Part shown: positions 17,802 to 26,013 of the stretch, piece after piece | How the letters are laid out: every line of letters starts with the position of its first letter | Numbering within the stretch: position 1 is the stretch's first letter | Source of the DNA: Symplocastrum torsivum CPER-KK1 | GTDB lineage: Bacteria > Cyanobacteriota > Cyanobacteriia > Cyanobacteriales > Coleofasciculaceae | Assembly: GCA_019358875.1 (NCBI GenBank) | Contig: JAHHIF010000043.1 | Coordinates: 1 to 61,196 of the forward strand | Length of the DNA: 61,196 bases | Reading direction: 5' to 3' | Made by a program: the position numbers and the translations under genes | The notes under the pieces: generated by a model | Told to the model about the DNA's origin: nothing | Databases searched by the model: none | Seen by the model: only the letters and a program-made list of their open reading frames with translations

Positions 17802-18871
17802 AAGCAATTATTCTCTCCGGCGGTAAAGGGACACGTTTACGCCCTCTGACTTATACGGGGGCAAAGCAACTGGTTCCTGTTGCAAATAAACCTATTTTAT
17901 GGTATGGGATTGAATCCATTGTTGCGGCGGGAATTACGGAGATTGGGATTATCATCAGCCCAGAAACCGGGGACGAGGTAAAAGCGAAGACAGGAAATGG
18001 CGATCGCTTTGGAGCGAATATTACTTATATTCGTCAAGACCAGCCTGCGGGACTTGCTCACGCCGTTAAAATCGCTCAGCCTTTCTTGGGGGACTCTCCC
18101 TTTGTGATGTATCTAGGGGATAACCTGATTCAAAGCGACTTGAGCCTATTTTTGGATCACTTTAAAGCCCAAAAACTGGATGCTTTAACAATCCTCAAGT
18201 CCGTTGCCAATCCCAGTGCTTTTGGTGTCGCCAAGGTTGATGAGGATGGGCGAGTGTTGCAACTGGTGGAAAAGCCCAAGGTTCCTCCCTCGAATCTTGC
18301 CCTGGTTGGCATTTACTTTTTCGACCGCATTATCCACGATGCGATCGCTCAGATTCAACCCTCTGCCAGGGGAGAACTCGAAATTACTGATGCGATTCAA
18401 TTTTTGATTGACGCTTCCAAAAAAGTAGAAGCGCGTCAACTCGAAGGTTGGTGGCTGGATACTGGGAAAAAAGATGATCTGCTCGAAGCCAATCGCATCA
18501 TTCTCGACACCTGTCTAACTTCTTCTGTTGAAGGCGATGTTGACGAAAAGAGTCAGGTGATTGGGCGAGTGCAGATTGGTCGTGGTTCTAAAATCGTTAA
18601 TTGCACGATTCGTGGTCCCGTGACGATTGGCAGCAATTGCCACCTAGAAAACTGCTTTATTGGTCCTTACAGTAGTATTGCTGACTCCGCAACGCTGATT
18701 GACGCGGACTTGGAGCATAGTGTGCTTTTACAGGGTGCCCAAGTCGTGGGCATTCATCAGCGGATTGTGGATAGTGTGATTGGACAACGCGCCCATCTGA
18801 AGGTTGCCCCACAACGCCCTAAAGCTTTGCGTTTCCTCATTGGTGACGACTGTCAAATTGAGCTTGCCTAA
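17798..18871 (+). CDS. rfbA: Glucose-1-phosphate thymidylyltransferase, long form
   Basis: RmlA, the first step: glucose-1-phosphate plus dTTP gives dTDP-glucose. The nucleotidyltransferase signature is at the N-terminus (LSGGKGTRLRPLT, then KQLVPVANKP), with YLGDNL and GELEITDAI further on. At 357 residues it is about 65 longer than enterobacterial RmlA; the extra C-terminal part has hexapeptide-like turns (IGRVQIGRGSKIVNCTI, then GPVTIGS) forming a short left-handed helix. This long type is common in cyanobacteria and actinobacteria. The start overlaps rfbD. Confidence 0.94.
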   Translation: MKAIILSGGKGTRLRPLTYTGAKQLVPVANKPILWYGIESIVAAGITEIGIIISPETGDEVKAKTGNGDRFGANITYIRQDQPAGLAHAVKIAQPFLGDSPFVMYLGDNLIQSDLSLFLDHFKAQKLDALTILKSVANPSAFGVAKVDEDGRVLQLVEKPKVPPSNLALVGIYFFDRIIHDAIAQIQPSARGELEITDAIQFLIDASKKVEARQLEGWWLDTGKKDDLLEANRIILDTCLTSSVEGDVDEKSQVIGRVQIGRGSKIVNCTIRGPVTIGSNCHLENCFIGPYSSIADSATLIDADLEHSVLLQGAQVVGIHQRIVDSVIGQRAHLKVAPQRPKALRFLIGDDCQIELA

Positions 18872-18883
18872 TTGATTAAAACG

Positions 18884-19981
18884 ATGACCTATTCTGAACA
18901 AGAACAGTCTTTATCTAGAGAACCTCGCCGAATTTTGATTACGGGCGGGGCAGGATTTATTGGCTCGAACTTTGTCCATCACTGGTGTCAGCACTACCCA
19001 GAAGATCGAGTGGTTGTGCTTGATGCTCTAACTTATGCTGGAAACCGCTCGACTCTGGCTGATTTAGAAGGAACTGCGAATTTTCGGTTTGTCCAGGGAG
19101 ACATTTGCGATCGCCCTTTAGTCGAATCCCTACTCCGCGAAGAATCTATCAACACCGTCGCTCACTTTGCTGCTGAATCCCACGTTGACCGCTCAATCTT
19201 AGGTCCAGATGCGTTTATTCGCACGAATGTCGTCGGCACGTTTACCTTGTTAGAAAGCTTTCGGCATCACTGGGAAAGTCGAGGACGAAAAGAAACTGAC
19301 CGCTTCCTCCATGTTTCAACGGATGAAGTCTATGGCAGCCTTGGTTCGGATGACCATCCGTTTACAGAAACCACGCCTTACGCTCCCAATAGCCCCTACT
19401 CCGCGTCGAAAGCAGGCAGCGACCATCTCGCTCGCGCCTACTATCATACCTATGGTGTCCCGACCATAATCACCAATTGCTCGAATAACTATGGTCCCTA
19501 CCATTTCCCGGAGAAGTTGATTCCTTTAATGTGTATCAACATCCTGCTCGGCAAATCGCTGCCTGTCTACGGGGATGGACAGAATATTCGGGATTGGCTG
19601 TATGTCGGAGACCATTGCAGTGCGCTAGATGTCGTCATCCACCGAGGTCAACCGGGCGAAACTTATAACGTTGGTGGGAATAACGAAGTCAAGAATATTG
19701 ACCTCGTTAATATGTTGTGCGAACTGATGAATGAGTTAGCGCCTCACCTCCCAGTCCGTCCAGCACAAAAGCTGATTACCTATGTCAAAGACCGTCCTGG
19801 TCACGACCGTCGCTATGCGATCGACGCGACCAAGATTAAAACTGAACTGGGTTGGACTCCTGCTGAGACGGTAGAAGGCGGACTCCGGCGCACGATTGAG
19901 TGGTACCTGACGCACCAAGATTGGTGGCAGCCTTTGCTCTCCGAGGAGTATCAAGCCTACTATCGGCAAGTGTATGCCTAG
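18884..19981 (+). CDS. rfbB: dTDP-glucose 4,6-dehydratase
   Basis: RmlB, the second step: NAD-dependent conversion of dTDP-glucose to dTDP-4-keto-6-deoxyglucose. It has ITGGAGFIGSNF (GxxGxxG), HFAAESHVDRS, the catalytic Asp-Glu in VSTDEVYGS, and the YSASK tyrosine-lysine pair. A TTG directly after the rfbA stop (18872) would add four residues; the ATG at 18884 is preferred because it lies closer to the conserved N-terminus. It closes the four-gene operon; no terminator with a U-run is visible after it. Confidence 0.95.
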   Translation: MTYSEQEQSLSREPRRILITGGAGFIGSNFVHHWCQHYPEDRVVVLDALTYAGNRSTLADLEGTANFRFVQGDICDRPLVESLLREESINTVAHFAAESHVDRSILGPDAFIRTNVVGTFTLLESFRHHWESRGRKETDRFLHVSTDEVYGSLGSDDHPFTETTPYAPNSPYSASKAGSDHLARAYYHTYGVPTIITNCSNNYGPYHFPEKLIPLMCINILLGKSLPVYGDGQNIRDWLYVGDHCSALDVVIHRGQPGETYNVGGNNEVKNIDLVNMLCELMNELAPHLPVRPAQKLITYVKDRPGHDRRYAIDATKIKTELGWTPAETVEGGLRRTIEWYLTHQDWWQPLLSEEYQAYYRQVYA

Positions 19982-20090
19982 AGCCTGAGAGCCTCCCGTA
20001 AGACTAGACGAGACGATATAACGTTTCTCAGTTAAATGAGGTACAGTTCAAGGCTGCTTTCACAAGCGCTACTTGTCAGGAAAACAAAAA

Positions 20091-20125
20091 AGCTGATGGC
20101 TGATAGCTGAGGGCTAACTGCTATA
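20091..20125. repeat. Degenerate heptamer tract (GCTGATR-type) ending in AACTGCTATA
   Basis: Five successive 7-base units read AGCTGAT, GGCTGAT, AGCTGAG, GGCTAAC, TGCTATA. The final ACTGCTATA equals the right end of the repeat at 142-243, so the tract may be a truncated member of that family joined to short tandem repeats. Confidence 0.5.
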
Positions 20126-20210
20126 GAACAAGAGAGCTTTTCTTCGTAAACGTTTCCTCTGTTCAATAATCCAAAATGTTCTTATAACGGATTGTCTTAC
20201 GACTAGTAAT

Positions 20211-20301
20211 GGGACTCGCACTTAAATAACCTACCAATCGCTAAAGAAAATATCCATAGATAAAACCCATTTAGGTGGGATATTATTTTGATGCGAGTCC
20301 C
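20211..20301. mobile_element. MITE candidate, 91 bp with GGGACTCGCA ends
   Basis: The left end GGGACTCGCA (20211-20220) and right end TGCGAGTCCC (20292-20301) are perfect inverted copies. Similarity continues inward imperfectly (AACCTACC on the left; GGTGGGATATT on the right). TAAT lies immediately outside both ends and may be a 4-bp target duplication. It has no reading frame. The structure fits a non-autonomous miniature transposon; the parent transposase is not in the window. Confidence 0.6.
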
Positions 20302-20580
20302 TAATCTAATATCGGTTTTGGCTAATGGCTAATCGTTAAGGAATGCAGACAATTAAGCCGGTAGTATAAACCAACAGCACTGTGGTAATAAGGTTTTCTT
20401 CCCATAGGCTGTAAGCGGCTAAAATTGCACAATCAATACAGAATGCGATCGGGTAATGATACCGAGTGGCATTCAAAGATAGTAGACCTGTACGTTGGGG
20501 AGATGGGGCGAAAGAGAAAGTACTACACTTGCCGCAACTTGGTAGGCTGAATTTCTATATTTCCCCATCTCCTGATAATT

Positions 20581-21639
20581 ATGAATCTCTTTGTCTTGTC
20601 GGAACTTCAGTTTGTCAAAAATCATGTCGGGTGGTCAGCTACTTACGATCTTGAGCAGGTTATAGCAAACACCTGCAACGCTACGTTTATCTACCCAGAA
20701 TCCAATGATAAAATCCGATTTTTAAAGCGTTACAGGCATCGAATATTTAACTCGTGGTTTAAGACAAAAGATTTACCCATTTTAGGTGAAGGACCTAATA
20801 TTCTTTTAGTGGTAGGAATAAATTACGGTTCCTTACAGATGATGCCTTCTCTGGGTTCTCTTGTCAAAAAGTTTGACCTGCGCTTGGCGTATTTATTTGA
20901 TATCTATGAACCGCGTTATCTTGTCAGAAAGCTTGTTCCACAGTTTGATTACTTATTCTTCCCTGTCGCTGAGATTGCTGACCAAGTTAGAGAACTTTTT
21001 TCTGTCAATGCGGGCTTCTTACCTCATGCCGTAAATGCGCTAGACTATGGTTCAAACCATCCCCATCGCTGTATCGATGTCATCAGCTATGGAAGAGGTA
21101 ATCCGGACTTACATATCTCATTACAAGAACATTTTAATCAAACAGAGAGTGAGCGAATTTATTTTCATTCTACTTTCTCTAGACCGCAAGTAAATAGTTA
21201 CAAAGAACATAAAACATTATTGGCAAAATTATTAGGGAAATCCAAAATAAGCTTGTGCTTTGAAGCCAGCAAAGAGGAACGTTTTAAAGGGTATTCTCCT
21301 CTTCTAACTCGTTGGCTTGAGGGATTTGCTGCTGGTTGTACGATTGTCGGAAGAAAACCCTTTGGGAAGAATGTGGCTGATTTAATCAACTGGGAAAACA
21401 GCACAATCGAAATACCAGACAATCCAGTAGAATGGATTCCCTTTTTTGAAGCGTTGTTAGATGATAACGAGATGCTTCTAGCAAATTCTCAAAGGAATTA
21501 TCGCGAATGTCTTTTGAGACATGATTGGCGCTATCGGATAAGGGATATGTTTCAGACGGTGGATTTACCGATTCCCGCTCATCTTGAGGATGAAATTGTA
21601 CAATTGAAGCGGAAAGCTGAAGGAGGATTAACTAGCTAA
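20581..21639 (+). CDS. CgeB-like glycosyltransferase (GT-B fold)
   Basis: A 352-residue protein with the C-terminal donor-binding half of GT1/CgeB-type enzymes: KISLCFEASKEERFKGYSPL, then LTRWLEGFAAGCTIVGRKPFG and WENSTIEIPDNP. The central DVISYGRGNPDLH also fits. The N-terminal half is AT-rich and poorly conserved. It follows a repeat-rich spacer and has visibly more AT-rich codons than its neighbours, so it could be a later arrival in the locus. It probably adds one sugar of the polysaccharide; donor unknown. Confidence 0.72.
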   Translation: MNLFVLSELQFVKNHVGWSATYDLEQVIANTCNATFIYPESNDKIRFLKRYRHRIFNSWFKTKDLPILGEGPNILLVVGINYGSLQMMPSLGSLVKKFDLRLAYLFDIYEPRYLVRKLVPQFDYLFFPVAEIADQVRELFSVNAGFLPHAVNALDYGSNHPHRCIDVISYGRGNPDLHISLQEHFNQTESERIYFHSTFSRPQVNSYKEHKTLLAKLLGKSKISLCFEASKEERFKGYSPLLTRWLEGFAAGCTIVGRKPFGKNVADLINWENSTIEIPDNPVEWIPFFEALLDDNEMLLANSQRNYRECLLRHDWRYRIRDMFQTVDLPIPAHLEDEIVQLKRKAEGGLTS

Positions 21640-21722
21640 ACACGAAAAACTGCTAAAGTTTCCCAGGTAGAAAAACGTTGCCACACAAGCCACCTAAAAT
21701 ATCTCGTACATATTAGCTATCT

Positions 21723-22745
21723 ATGTCTTTGAAACAAGTTGGATTGGTTGCTATTGGACGAAATGAAGGCAAACGCCTACACCAGTGTTTGCTTTCAGTG
21801 CTTGGAAAGGTAGCACATGTTGTCTATGTCGATTCTGGCTCGACTGATGGCAGTATTGAGTTAGCGCGTGAGCTTGGCGTAGATGTGGTAGAACTAGACC
21901 TATCGACACCGTTTACTGCCGCTCGTGGTCGAAATGCTGGATTCCACCGTCTGCTGCAAGCCAATCCCCAGATTGAATTTGTTCAATTTGTTGATGGCGA
22001 CTGCGAGGTGGTAGAGGGATGGCTAGAGCGTGCGTTACATGAACTCGAATCCCAGTCCAACGTAGCTGTAGTGTGTGGTCGGCGGCGCGAACGATTTCCC
22101 GAACAGTCTATTTACAACCGCTTGTGTGACATTGAGTGGGATACCCCCGTTGGTGAGGCGACGGCGTGTGGTGGGGACTCTATGATGCGCGTCGAAGCCT
22201 TCCAGCAAGTCGGGGGATTTAATCCCACGCTGATTGCTGGAGAGGAACCCGAACTGTGTGTGCGGCTGCGCCAAAAAAGTTGGAAGATTTTCCGCCTTGA
22301 TGCGGAGATGACCTTGCATGACGCGCAAATGACACGGTTTGGTCAGTGGTGGAAACGTTCTCTCCGCGCTGGTCATGCCTACGCGGAGGGAGCCTGGTTA
22401 CATGGACGTGAACCGGAACGCCATTGGGTTAAGGAAAGCCGCAGTATTTGGTTGTGGGGGTTGTTTATCCCGTTCTTGGCAATAGCGCTTGCCTTGCCAA
22501 CAAGAGGTTTGAGTCTTTTGCTGTTGCTTGGCTTCCCACTGCTGAGCTATCGCATCTATCGTTACATGCAGCCGCGAGGTTTTGAGTCAAAGGACACCGC
22601 ACTTTACGCCCTATCTTGTATGCTGGGCAAATTTCCCCAAGTACAGGGACAACTCAAGTTTCACCTCAACCGCTTGCTGAAGCGACGTAACGTCTTGGTT
22701 GAATACAAGAGTAAGAGTGTTGCACCAGTAGACACCGCTAGTTAG
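21723..22745 (+). CDS. Membrane-associated glycosyltransferase family 2
   Basis: GT-A enzyme of 340 residues. It shows GLVAIGRNEGKRLHQCL, YVDSGSTDGS, TAARGRNAGF, the metal site FVDGDCEV, then CGGDSMMRVEAFQQVGGF and IAGEEPELCVRL with the acceptor-side acidic pair. Two hydrophobic segments follow (about 240-280), so it is anchored in the inner membrane at its C-terminal end. It follows the CgeB-like gene by 83 bases and may be co-transcribed with it. Confidence 0.85.
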   Translation: MSLKQVGLVAIGRNEGKRLHQCLLSVLGKVAHVVYVDSGSTDGSIELARELGVDVVELDLSTPFTAARGRNAGFHRLLQANPQIEFVQFVDGDCEVVEGWLERALHELESQSNVAVVCGRRRERFPEQSIYNRLCDIEWDTPVGEATACGGDSMMRVEAFQQVGGFNPTLIAGEEPELCVRLRQKSWKIFRLDAEMTLHDAQMTRFGQWWKRSLRAGHAYAEGAWLHGREPERHWVKESRSIWLWGLFIPFLAIALALPTRGLSLLLLLGFPLLSYRIYRYMQPRGFESKDTALYALSCMLGKFPQVQGQLKFHLNRLLKRRNVLVEYKSKSVAPVDTAS

Positions 22746-22981
22746 GAGAATCTGCCAAAACGCCTTAGCACAACTTTAGAGTTAAAACCAGACCAAATCG
22801 GCATCAAAGTAACCACAAATGAAAAGTTAGGACTAGTGGGGTGAGAAGAGGGAATCGCTGCCTATGCTGTCACCTTACTAATGAGCAACTAAACTCGCTC
22901 ATGTTCCCGCCCCAGTGCTGCAAAATAGTTCAATGACCTTGATGCCTTCTAGTTGTCGTTACTCCGAGTTTGAGCAGCTCC

Positions 22982-23743
22982 TTAAATCCAAGAAGAAGCC
23001 GCTACCTGCAACTCATAGGACGTATCACCACTATATTGATAGACCTGGACGTAAAATGTATTGCCACCATGCAGGCTAAAAGAAATATTTTCATCTGTGA
23101 TACCACCACTGTTTGAAGCAAAGAGCGATTGCGATTCACCAGCATCAACAATGTCATTGTTGTTGGAGTCCTGAATTAAGCGGATGTCCGCATCATTGCT
23201 CAAACCAGTGAGGGTAATATCAACGTTGCTGTAAGAATCCAGAGTGAATTGATAGACATCAGCCGTATCCGTATCACCTACCCAGCCGTAGTACGTCAGC
23301 GCGTCCCCATGAAATAAGGTACCGCCATCAACCTCAGTAGGCAGAAGATTTGGGGGTTGTGTCTGTGTATCCAACGGAGCGTCTGTGGTGGCAGATATGT
23401 CAAGTTCGTAGTCTAAACTACCAGAACTGTAACGATGAACTTGGGCAAAATAAGTCCCTGCCTCCCCTAAGTAGTTAATTGAGTCATCGCTGTTGCTGCC
23501 GGAAGTAGAACTTTGAACCTGTTGGTCAATACCAGTATCAAACACGCCATTCCCGTTAGTGTCTTGATACAGATAAAGATCGGCATCATCACCAGCGGTA
23601 ATGTTATGGAGGTTCAGATTGATGCTACTGGTTCCATCAATGTTGAAGGTGTAGACATCATCAGTGTAAAAATCATCTAGATAAGTGCTGTTGCTGTAGG
23701 GAATGTCTGTTAAATCGCCAACAGAGTAGTTATAAGTAGTCAT
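22982..23743 (-). CDS. Two-domain PPC (bacterial pre-peptidase C-terminal) protein
   Basis: A 253-residue acidic beta-rich protein made of two PPC domains and nothing else. Domain 1 (about 20-118) contains DDADLYLYQDTNGNGVFD; domain 2 (about 150-250) contains SNDADIRLIQDSNNND and ends FYVQVYQYSGDTSYELQV. The Asp/Asn runs look like calcium-binding loops. No signal peptide is seen, although PPC domains normally accompany secreted proteases; export by a type I route or another path is possible. A decayed copy lies 320 bases beyond its start in the opposite direction. Confidence 0.8.
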   Translation of the reverse strand: MTTYNYSVGDLTDIPYSNSTYLDDFYTDDVYTFNIDGTSSINLNLHNITAGDDADLYLYQDTNGNGVFDTGIDQQVQSSTSGSNSDDSINYLGEAGTYFAQVHRYSSGSLDYELDISATTDAPLDTQTQPPNLLPTEVDGGTLFHGDALTYYGWVGDTDTADVYQFTLDSYSNVDITLTGLSNDADIRLIQDSNNNDIVDAGESQSLFASNSGGITDENISFSLHGGNTFYVQVYQYSGDTSYELQVAASSWI

Positions 23744-24008
23744 ATTTTTTGTTTCTTCAGGTGTAGAACCTGGTTTCGTTGCCTTCTACCTATAAATCAG
23801 GTCAAAAAGATAGTTTTATGCAAAATTCTAAGTATTAATTTATGTAAATAAATACATAATTACTAATTGTTTTGACAGAGTAACAATCAGATTCTGGCTC
23901 AATCTAGAGTAAGTAGGCTTGCATCTGTTGACCGCTGGCAACTGCCGGATGTGGGCGATCACATTCCTCATCTCCCTTGAGTGCTGATATTTGATAGCTG
24001 ACCTGTAT

Positions 24009-24032
24009 GAGCTAGCGCGGAAGCGCTAGCTC
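24009..24032. repeat. Perfect 10-bp hairpin with GGAA loop
   Basis: GAGCTAGCGC (24009-24018) and GCGCTAGCTC (24023-24032) are perfect inverted copies around a four-base loop. It marks the left border of the PPC remnant's open frame and may be a REP-like palindrome or a break point. Confidence 0.5.
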
Positions 24033-24061
24033 CAAGCTACCCTCTTCCACATGGGCATCAC

Positions 24062-24241
24062 CAACAATCCGCCGCGTATGACTCGACTTATGAGGTACAG
24101 CAGAGTTCAACCTTTGGTGGCACCACCTCTGAGTTGATCAGCACAGACTATTCTGGTAATTACTTCGTCCAAGTCTATCAATACAGTGGTGATACCAACT
24201 ACACCTTGGGCTTTGACCACTTCACTACCACCTATGTCTAA
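24062..24241 (+). pseudogene. Remnant of a PPC-domain gene (3' end only)
   Basis: Reading codons from 24062 to the TAA at 24239-24241 gives VQQSSTFGGTT, then TDYSGNYFVQVYQYSGDTNY, a match to the end of the intact PPC protein (FYVQVYQYSGDTSY). The frame is open back to 24011 but has no ATG, and upstream sequence is unrelated, so only a C-terminal piece survives. It is divergent to the intact gene, which points to an inverted duplication followed by decay, or the tail of an older gene. Confidence 0.7.
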
Positions 24242-24279
24242 GCTTGAGCTGGTCTTCTAGGCTAACTAACTCAAGTTCT

Positions 24280-24311
24280 CCTCAGAATCACGATTTTCTG
24301 AGGGGCTTTTT
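24280..24311 (+). terminator. Intrinsic terminator after the PPC remnant
   Basis: CCTCAGAA (24280-24287) pairs with TTCTGAGG (24296-24303), followed by GGCTTTTTG. It has the usual stem, 8-base loop and U-run and points rightward, so it served the gene whose 3' end is left at 24062-24241. Confidence 0.75.
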
Positions 24312-24504
24312 GTTCACCGTCAAATCGCTTTGACTTCGCTACTCTCTATCCCGGCAAAAGAGTTGAGTGTGATCGCTAGAGAGCTAACCTGTCCTAAAAG
24401 GCGATCAGAAAAGAGCAATTGTACCCTGACTTTTGCTTTGTGATTGTACAACCGGACTTGATAGAACTCCCCCTTTTTTGGCTAGCTGTTCTACGCAAGG
24501 CTCG

Positions 24505-25710
24505 TTAAGATTCTGGAGCCTCGACTGGGTCGCGTTCTGTTCTAATCCACTTGGTCTGAGGGCGCACCAAAAACGCGAAATAGAGGGGAACTTTCCAAAG
24601 AATATAGGCGGGGACACCCAAAAGCGCCATTAGCGGTAAGTCGGCTCTAGCAAACTTAAGCCAAGCCCCAACAATTGCCGTGAACAGCAGAAGTCCCTCG
24701 ATTGCGAGAACAATCGCGGGAAGCCATGAAGCTCCCAAGACTCCGGCGAGTATTGCACTTACCATGAACGCTACCCACATCAGGACTAGCAGTGAAATTG
24801 GGGGGATGCTTAAGTCTAAGGCGATCGCAAACAAATCAAAACGTCTTTGATGAATTGACTCTTTGAGTAGTTGAGGGACTTGTGTCAGCAGTGTCTGCAA
24901 ATGACCATGCTCCCATCGCACTCGTTGCCCTTCTGCTGCTTGCTTCTGTTGCGGAAGACGCCCAATCACCTTCGCCTCTGAACAAAATACGGGTGCATGT
25001 CCAGCCAGCGCCAGATCGATCGCTAATTGCATGTCTTCGACAATATTGCCACTCGCTAGCGGGGCGGATGCAATCACGGGCCAAGGGAAAGCCATTGCTG
25101 TTCCGTATAACAAGCAGGGCAGCCCCAATCGCTCTAATCCACTGGGACGAACTAAGTTCTTGACCATGAACGCCAGCGCTGAAACCGCATCCTTTGGTCC
25201 TGGGTTAGCGGGTTGTTCCATCAGGTAGGTTGTCTGGACAGGTCGCGCCGTCTTCTTTGCGAGTCGGGCAACCTGATCAATTACGCCTTCATGAACAATA
25301 CAGTCGGCATCCGCCATCACAACGACATCGGGTGGGTCGGCTTCAATGAACCGCAAGCCATAGTCTAAGGCGTACCCTTTTCCCTTTTGTTCATGATTAA
25401 TTCGTTCGATTACGGTTGCGCCAGCGGTACGAGCGATTGCTGCTGTTTCATCACTGCAATTATCGGCAATAACAATAAGCCGATCTTGGCTTGTCACCTG
25501 TGGTAGTAAGGTCTCCAGGGTTGCCCCAATCCCTGAGGCTTCATTGTGAGCTGGAACCAAAACAGCAACCCTAGGTCGGGGTTCCCCTGCCGCCTTAGTC
25601 TCGCGTCGCCCTGGCAAGAAGGCGGCACAGCTTTCAATAAAAAAAACCGAGATGGGAATGAGTAGGAGGAGCGCGATTATAAACAGGACAATATCAATAA
25701 ATAGGCTCAC
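24505..25710 (-). CDS. Processive-type glycosyltransferase family 2 (membrane, QxxRW)
   Basis: Inner-membrane GT2 of 401 residues related to hyaluronan/cellulose/poly-GlcNAc synthases. An N-terminal membrane helix (4-27) is followed by VAVLVPAHNE, IADNCSDET, the metal DAD (134-136), the catalytic-base ED (225-226) and QRVRW (262-266), then two or three membrane segments. This motif set is typical of processive enzymes. It starts with GTG; no upstream ATG is available. It lies at the right edge of the polysaccharide locus, alone on the minus strand. Product unknown. Confidence 0.85.
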   Translation of the reverse strand: MSLFIDIVLFIIALLLLIPISVFFIESCAAFLPGRRETKAAGEPRPRVAVLVPAHNEASGIGATLETLLPQVTSQDRLIVIADNCSDETAAIARTAGATVIERINHEQKGKGYALDYGLRFIEADPPDVVVMADADCIVHEGVIDQVARLAKKTARPVQTTYLMEQPANPGPKDAVSALAFMVKNLVRPSGLERLGLPCLLYGTAMAFPWPVIASAPLASGNIVEDMQLAIDLALAGHAPVFCSEAKVIGRLPQQKQAAEGQRVRWEHGHLQTLLTQVPQLLKESIHQRRFDLFAIALDLSIPPISLLVLMWVAFMVSAILAGVLGASWLPAIVLAIEGLLLFTAIVGAWLKFARADLPLMALLGVPAYILWKVPLYFAFLVRPQTKWIRTERDPVEAPES

Positions 25711-25757
25711 GGGTTGCTCGTGCGAGAGAATAAATGAAAGGTGCTTGGTAGCCAGTC

Positions 25758-25814
25758 AATCTTGCAGATTGCCTTTCACCACGTTAGCCCTTGATTTTGG
25801 AAAACTGCAAGATT
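25758..25814. repeat. 10-bp inverted repeat 48 bases upstream of the GT2 start
   Basis: AATCTTGCAG (25758-25767) and CTGCAAGATT (25805-25814) are perfect inverted copies separated by 37 bases. It could be a paired operator, a leader hairpin, or the ends of a tiny insertion. Confidence 0.4.
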
Positions 25815-25918
25815 AAAGAAGTAAGCGATCGCTAAAAGAGACTCAACTTTTTCTCTTACAGAAGCGGTTGCGTGGAAGTTCTCCCCTGCACGGTACATTC
25901 AGAAACGCCACGCCACAA

Positions 25919-25944
25919 TTAGTAGTTAGTAGTTAGTAGTTAGT
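25919..25944. repeat. Short tandem heptamer repeat (TTAGTAG)n
   Basis: Three full copies of TTAGTAG and a partial fourth (TTAGT) follow in tandem. Heptanucleotide STRR tracts of this sort are a known feature of filamentous cyanobacterial genomes. It lies just past the recombinase stop. Confidence 0.75.
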
Positions 25945-26013
25945 GTTTTTTTGAAGCAAGGGCTTTAGCTCAGAAAAACGAGATGAACTCCTGAGTTCTC
26001 CCCTACTTCTTCG

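Larger units (their letters stand above)
19982..20580. other. 600-base spacer rich in repeats
   Basis: No gene is supported here. It holds a heptameric repeat tract (20091-20125) and a 91-bp MITE-like element (20211-20301), plus a HIP1-like site near 20447. The promoter for the following glycosyltransferase should be near the right end. Confidence 0.55.
23744..24504. other. 760-base spacer with PPC remnant, hairpin and terminator
   Basis: This region lacks an intact gene but holds a 3' fragment of a PPC gene (24062-24241), a perfect GC-rich hairpin just before it (24009-24032) and an intrinsic terminator just after it (24280-24311). Confidence 0.7.
25711..26013. other. 300-base spacer with inverted repeat and heptamer repeats
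   Basis: This holds an inverted repeat (25758-25814) near the GT2 start, a HIP1-type octamer near 25824 and a heptamer tract (25919-25944). No gene was seen. Confidence 0.6.

Noticed and set aside
25919..25944. CRISPR-like repeat
   Set aside because: The units are only 7 bases with no spacers, so it is an ordinary short tandem repeat.
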